NCBI GenBank assembly: GCA_018664265.1
Contig: JABJOR010000209.1
Span: 1-10,143 of the forward strand
Source of the DNA: Rhodospirillales bacterium
Lineage (GTDB): Bacteria > Pseudomonadota > Alphaproteobacteria > Rhodospirillales > Casp-alpha2
DNA: 10,143 nucleotides
Direction: 5' to 3'
In this document: positions 7,296 to 10,143 of the stretch, piece after piece
How positions within the stretch are numbered: position 1 is the stretch's first letter
Layout of the letters: each line of letters begins with the position of its first letter
The notes under the pieces: model-generated
The model's database searches: none
Told to the model about the DNA's origin: nothing
What the model saw: only the letters and a program-made list of their open reading frames with translations
Program-made: the position numbers and the translations under genes

Positions 7296-8396
7296 TTAAT
7301 TCGCCAACTGCTTTGTTCTGCCAGGATCAACAAACGGGATGCTGGTGGCTGTGGCTGTGCATTGAATGGTTGGGCCTTTTAGATCCAGCTTCGTGCCTTC
7401 TACGGCAGCAGACGGGGTCAAATGAACGAGCGCCTGTGATTGCCCCATACGCTTGGAATAAGCTGGTGTTGTGACGTGGCCTACAACCTCTCCGTTAATG
7501 GAAAGCTCGGCGCCATGTTCCACAACATCATCATGATCTGCAACAATACCGAAGTATTTGACTTTCTCTTTTCCTTCAAGGGCGAAGACGGCTTCCTTGC
7601 CTCGGAAATCGCCTTTCTTGCGAGATACTGCCCATCCCATATTGACTTCCCAAGGTGTATTTTCCTCGGTTGCCTCAGCGCCATAAGCCATAAGGCCACT
7701 TTCAATATGAACCATTTCAAGTCCACCAAATGAAATCGGCTTAAGGCCAAAATCTTGGCCTTTTTCCATAAGCTCGTCCCAGATACCAACAACTTCGGTG
7801 TCGCGCATATAAAGCTCATACCCTCTTTCGCCAGAATAGCCCGTGCGAGAAACCATCATGTCTACACCACAAACCTTGGTGTGTATCTGATGGCTAAATG
7901 CCAGGTCACGAAGGTTGGCTTCCGTTTGCTCGTCAAGAAAATCTATGGAATTTGGTCCCTGAACCGTGATGATGTGCAGATCATCATCAAGCTCAACTGT
8001 CATATTTTTACCCTTAACATATTCCTGTAACAGCTCATACGACGGGCCGATGCTGCCAGCGAGCAGGAGGTGGTTTTCTTCTACATGGAAGGCGATACCG
8101 TCATCACAAAAGTGGCCATTGTCTTTCAGGATCGGGCAATAGGCTGATTTTCCAACATAGATCTTGGACATATCGCGGGTGACCAGATAGTCCATAGCCG
8201 CCAGAGCGTCTGGTCCATGGACCTGAATTTTTGTTAGTGCAGAGGTATCCCACATGCCAACGGTTTCACGAATTGCGTCATGCTCAAGATTCATATCCCA
8301 GGGAAAGCCAAACGCGACATCCATGTTATTCCATTCGCCCATTTCCGCGCCGAGCGCGAGAAGTGTTGGTCCGAGCGTTGATGTTCGTTTAGCCAT
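7296..8396 (-). CDS. GcvT-family tetrahydrofolate-dependent methyl/aminomethyl transferase, copy 2
   Basis: Paralogue of the protein at 3255-4355, also 366 residues. By hand alignment about 233 positions are identical with no gaps. The GMWDTSAL segment, VGKSAYCPIL (81-90), GHFCDD (D98-D99), SRTGYSGERGYE (183-194), EENTPWE, AVSRKKGDFRGK and TSIPFVDPGR (351-360) are all conserved. The catalytic-type Asp and the folate segment therefore remain in both, and neither copy looks degenerate. Differences cluster in residues 21-38, 101-120, 171-180 and 195-230. Some of these regions could line the substrate pocket, suggesting two related substrates or two steps (inference). The start is ATG at 8396 with AAGGAT at 8406-8411. 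It is divergent from the glycosyltransferase across the shared element. No glycine cleavage partners are in the window. Confidence 0.88.
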   Translation of the reverse strand: MAKRTSTLGPTLLALGAEMGEWNNMDVAFGFPWDMNLEHDAIRETVGMWDTSALTKIQVHGPDALAAMDYLVTRDMSKIYVGKSAYCPILKDNGHFCDDGIAFHVEENHLLLAGSIGPSYELLQEYVKGKNMTVELDDDLHIITVQGPNSIDFLDEQTEANLRDLAFSHQIHTKVCGVDMMVSRTGYSGERGYELYMRDTEVVGIWDELMEKGQDFGLKPISFGGLEMVHIESGLMAYGAEATEENTPWEVNMGWAVSRKKGDFRGKEAVFALEGKEKVKYFGIVADHDDVVEHGAELSINGEVVGHVTTPAYSKRMGQSQALVHLTPSAAVEGTKLDLKGPTIQCTATATSIPFVDPGRTKQLAN

Positions 8397-8444
8397 GTCT
8401 ATTGTATCCTTGTTGTTTGAATGGAAAAATAAGCCCGTCCCTGA

Positions 8445-8469
8445 ACTATCAAAAAATAAAGAGTCACTC
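8445..8469 (-). promoter_or_regulatory. Putative promoter for gcvT-like copy 2
   Basis: On the minus strand GATAGT (8450 down to 8445) lies 18 bp from the edge of the 24-bp element. That matches the layout at copy 1, where TATAGT lies 16 bp away. The predicted leader is about 40 nt. The hexamer match is modest; the parallel with copy 1 is the main support. Confidence 0.35.
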
Positions 8470-8492
8470 TATATACCTTAGGTGATATATAC
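8469..8492. promoter_or_regulatory. Conserved 24-bp regulatory element (operator or activator site), copy 2
   Basis: The sequence is C-TATATAC-CTTAGGTGA-TATATAC, identical to 4448-4471 except for one A-to-G change in the spacer. It has the same orientation relative to the plus-strand gene and to the divergent gcvT-like gene. Bases flanking the element are not conserved between the copies, which argues for selection on the element itself. Confidence 0.75.
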
Positions 8493-8514
8493 GGAGCTTA
8501 GGGAACACTATAAT
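8487..8514 (+). promoter_or_regulatory. Putative promoter for the glycosyltransferase-cupin operon
   Basis: A perfect TATAAT at 8509-8514 lies 16 bp after the 24-bp element, against 17 bp at the methyltransferase promoter. There is no TTGACA-like -35 outside the element. The predicted leader is about 70 nt. Confidence 0.6.
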
Positions 8515-8591
8515 GAAATTGTATGGGTAATAATAAACATATGTGTTAGGTGTGTGGTAACAAATAATAGCCACTCAGGGAGGATTTTGAG

Positions 8592-9881
8592 ATGAGTATA
8601 GGTAAAACAATCGCGTTTTTTCCAGAGGCATGTTACGGACCGGCATTGAATTCTGTCGGGATCGCACAAGCTTGTGAAAAATTGGGGCACAAGGAGGTCT
8701 TTCTGACGGATCCGGGGCTATCCGGTGTTTATTCCGGTTATGGCTTCGAAGAGCATGCCGTCAATATGTCAGAACCAATGCCACCGGAAGAAATGGCGAA
8801 ATATTGGACGGACTTTATTGATGGCCACATTCCAAATTTTGCATTGTCCCCATATGACCAGATCGACAACTATGTAAAAGAATGTTGGGAAAACATAGTC
8901 AACACCTCCGTTTGGGCCGAGAAAGATCTCCCTGGTATTCTTGATAAGGTAAAGCCTGATTTGATCTGTGTTGATAACGTCATCCTGTTCCCGGCTTGTA
9001 AGCAATACGGCGTTCCCTGGGTGCGGATTGTATCGTGTAGTGAGAACGAAGTTACCGACCCAAAAATTCCACCGCACCTATCTGGCTGTGGGGAAAATGA
9101 TTTCGAAGCACAACAGGCTTATCGTGATAAATTCAATGAAGTCATTGCCCCAATCCATGCAGAATTTAACGAACATTTAAAAAGTTGTGGAATAGACCCG
9201 TATCCGATTGGTCAGTTCTGTGAAGATTCACCGTATCTGAATTTGCTGCTCTATCCGGAACCTGTAAAGTTCAACCGTAGCATTCCTCTGGATCCTAAGA
9301 AATTCCAGCATCTTGAAGGGTGTGTTCGCGCTGAGGCTGACTACGAAATTCCAACGTTTGATGCCCATAACGATGGAAAATTAATCTACCTGAGTTTTGG
9401 CAGCCTTGGATGTGGTGATACCGATTTGCTTAATCGCATTATCAACGAACTGGGCAAACAGCCATATCGCGTTTTGGTAAATGTCGGTGACTATATGGAC
9501 GCCTATACCGACTTGCCTCCGAACGTTAAAATCAGTAACTGGTTCCCGCAACCAACTGTTATTGATCAAATGGATATGGTTATCCACCACGGTGGCAACA
9601 ATACGTTCACCGAATGTCTGTATTTTGGTAAACCTGCCATCATCATGCCTTATGTTTGGGATGGTCATGATAATGCAACCCGTGTTCAGGAAACAGGTCA
9701 TGGCTTCAAAATGCATCGCTCTAATTGGGAACCGGAAGAACTGATTTCCAAGATCGAAGCTTGTCTGAACGATGAAGCCATACAGGCAAAAATGGCCTCC
9801 ACATCAAAACACATGAAACAATTCAATGGCCCGGAAAGAGCCGCTGGATTGCTGGACCAATTATTGAAGGACAATAGTTAA
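8592..9881 (+). CDS. GT1-type (UDP-glycosyltransferase-like) glycosyltransferase
   Basis: GT-B fold glycosyltransferase, 429 residues, resembling the macrolide/UGT (MGT, YjiC-like) group that moves a sugar from a nucleotide donor to a small molecule. The donor-binding C-terminal half is clear: LIYLSFGSLGCGD, then NWFPQPTVIDQMDMVIHHGG with H332-H333-G334-G335, NNTFTECLYFGKPAIIMP and DGHDNA (357-362) in place of the usual DQxxNA. The N-terminal acceptor half starts with TIAFFPEACYGPALNSVGIA. The GH dipeptide that normally holds the catalytic His appears as GP, so the acceptor chemistry may differ. No signal peptide or membrane segment is evident, so it is probably cytoplasmic. CAGGGAGG at 8577-8583 lies 8 nt before ATG. 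The stop overlaps the start of the next gene by one base (TAATG). The acceptor and sugar donor cannot be read from the sequence. Confidence 0.85.
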   Translation: MSIGKTIAFFPEACYGPALNSVGIAQACEKLGHKEVFLTDPGLSGVYSGYGFEEHAVNMSEPMPPEEMAKYWTDFIDGHIPNFALSPYDQIDNYVKECWENIVNTSVWAEKDLPGILDKVKPDLICVDNVILFPACKQYGVPWVRIVSCSENEVTDPKIPPHLSGCGENDFEAQQAYRDKFNEVIAPIHAEFNEHLKSCGIDPYPIGQFCEDSPYLNLLLYPEPVKFNRSIPLDPKKFQHLEGCVRAEADYEIPTFDAHNDGKLIYLSFGSLGCGDTDLLNRIINELGKQPYRVLVNVGDYMDAYTDLPPNVKISNWFPQPTVIDQMDMVIHHGGNNTFTECLYFGKPAIIMPYVWDGHDNATRVQETGHGFKMHRSNWEPEELISKIEACLNDEAIQAKMASTSKHMKQFNGPERAAGLLDQLLKDNS

Positions 9882-10143
9882 TGGCGCACGACACTCTTAA
9901 TTCATCGGCACCACATATAAAAAACGCCACAACAATCAGCCATGATCTGGAAGATTGGGGCGATCAGCCGGATATGCTCGAAGGGCAGTCCCATTCAAGC
10001 GGAGTTCTGCTGTGGGCCAATGAGGATGCTTCATCTGAATCTGCCATGTGGATATGCACACCAGGAACCTGGCGGTTGAGCATTCCCAGCGACGAGTTGT
10101 GTTATTTCGTTTCAGGCCGGGCGACCTATACCAGTGATGATGG
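9881..10143 (+). CDS. DUF861/Cupin_3 domain protein, 3' end beyond the window
   Basis: 87 codons are visible. The ATG at 9881 shares one base with the glycosyltransferase stop (TAATG), so translation is probably coupled. After a polar N-terminus of about 35 residues comes a cupin segment: GVLLWANEDASSESAMWICTPG, TWRLSIPSDELCYFVSG and RATYTSDDG. This matches the Cupin_3 (DUF861) pattern of xGxWxxTPGxxxxxxxxDExCYxxxGxxxxTxxDG. The family includes ureidoglycine aminohydrolase-like and EutQ-like cupins, many of unknown function. The visible part shows no His-rich metal site, so catalysis is uncertain. It may bind or sense a metabolite of this pathway. Confidence 0.75.
   Translation, partial: MAHDTLNSSAPHIKNATTISHDLEDWGDQPDMLEGQSHSSGVLLWANEDASSESAMWICTPGTWRLSIPSDELCYFVSGRATYTSDD

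Larger units (their letters stand above)
7244..8492. repeat. Second copy of duplicated terminator-gcvT-operator module
   Basis: This is the counterpart of 3216-4471: same terminator stem, minus-strand gcvT-like gene of identical length (366 codons) and near-identical 24-bp element, in the same order. The module lengths differ by 7 bp. The genes beyond it differ from those at copy 1 (binding protein and glycosyltransferase here, livF and methyltransferase there). Confidence 0.65.

Noticed and set aside
3255..8396. Calling the two GcvT-like proteins glycine cleavage T-protein (gcvT) or DMSP demethylase (dmdA)
   Set aside because: No gcvH, gcvP or lpd is present, which argues against the glycine cleavage system. 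The length and stand-alone form fit DmdA-like demethylases, but I cannot identify DmdA-specific residues by eye, so only the family is claimed.
1..10143. Mobile element, phage or CRISPR content
   Set aside because: No transposase, integrase, terminal inverted repeats or regularly spaced repeats were seen. The only repeated parts are the gcvT module and its control sequences.

Overview
The window is a tightly packed bacterial metabolic region of about 46% GC (by-eye estimate). It looks alphaproteobacterial, probably from a marine or aquatic member. That placement rests on style only: a Liv-type transporter with a twin-arginine-exported binding protein, GcvT paralogues outside a glycine-cleavage operon, and Shine-Dalgarno-led genes. 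No ribosomal or other phylogenetic marker is present, so it is a weak inference. I see no insertion sequence, tRNA, rRNA or CRISPR array.

Layout. (1) Positions 1-3194, plus strand: the end of a branched-chain-amino-acid-type ABC transporter operon (livH-like permease cut by the window edge, livM-like permease, livG-like and livF-like ATPases), closed by a strong intrinsic terminator. (2) 3255-4355, minus strand: a GcvT-family folate-dependent methyl/aminomethyl transferase, divergent from (3) a SAM-dependent methyltransferase at 4722-5762 with a long 5' leader that may be structured. (4) 5948-7216, plus strand: the Tat-exported Peripla_BP_6-type binding protein that probably serves the Liv transporter, ending at a bidirectional terminator. 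(5) 7296-8396, minus strand: a second GcvT-family protein, about 64% identical to the first over 366 residues without gaps, divergent from (6) a GT1-type glycosyltransferase at 8592-9881. Its stop codon overlaps the start of (7) a DUF861/Cupin_3 protein that runs off the window.

The most striking feature is the repeated architecture. Both gcvT-like genes lie between a terminator with the same GGCGCTGG/CCAGCGCC stem and a divergent promoter region. Both promoter regions carry the same 24-bp element (23 of 24 bases identical, TATATAC-N9-TATATAC). In both, a perfect TATAAT lies 16-17 bp downstream toward the plus-strand gene, and TATAGT or GATAGT lies 16-18 bp away toward the gcvT gene. The two divergent units therefore look like one regulon under an unseen regulator.

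Working model (inference): the Liv system and its binding protein import a small, probably methylated compound. The two GcvT paralogues, with no gcvH, gcvP or lpd nearby, move a one-carbon group from substrate to tetrahydrofolate, as DmdA or LigM do. The methyltransferase, glycosyltransferase and cupin protein make or modify a related metabolite. The substrate cannot be read from the sequence, and I cannot match the gene set to a pathway I know.
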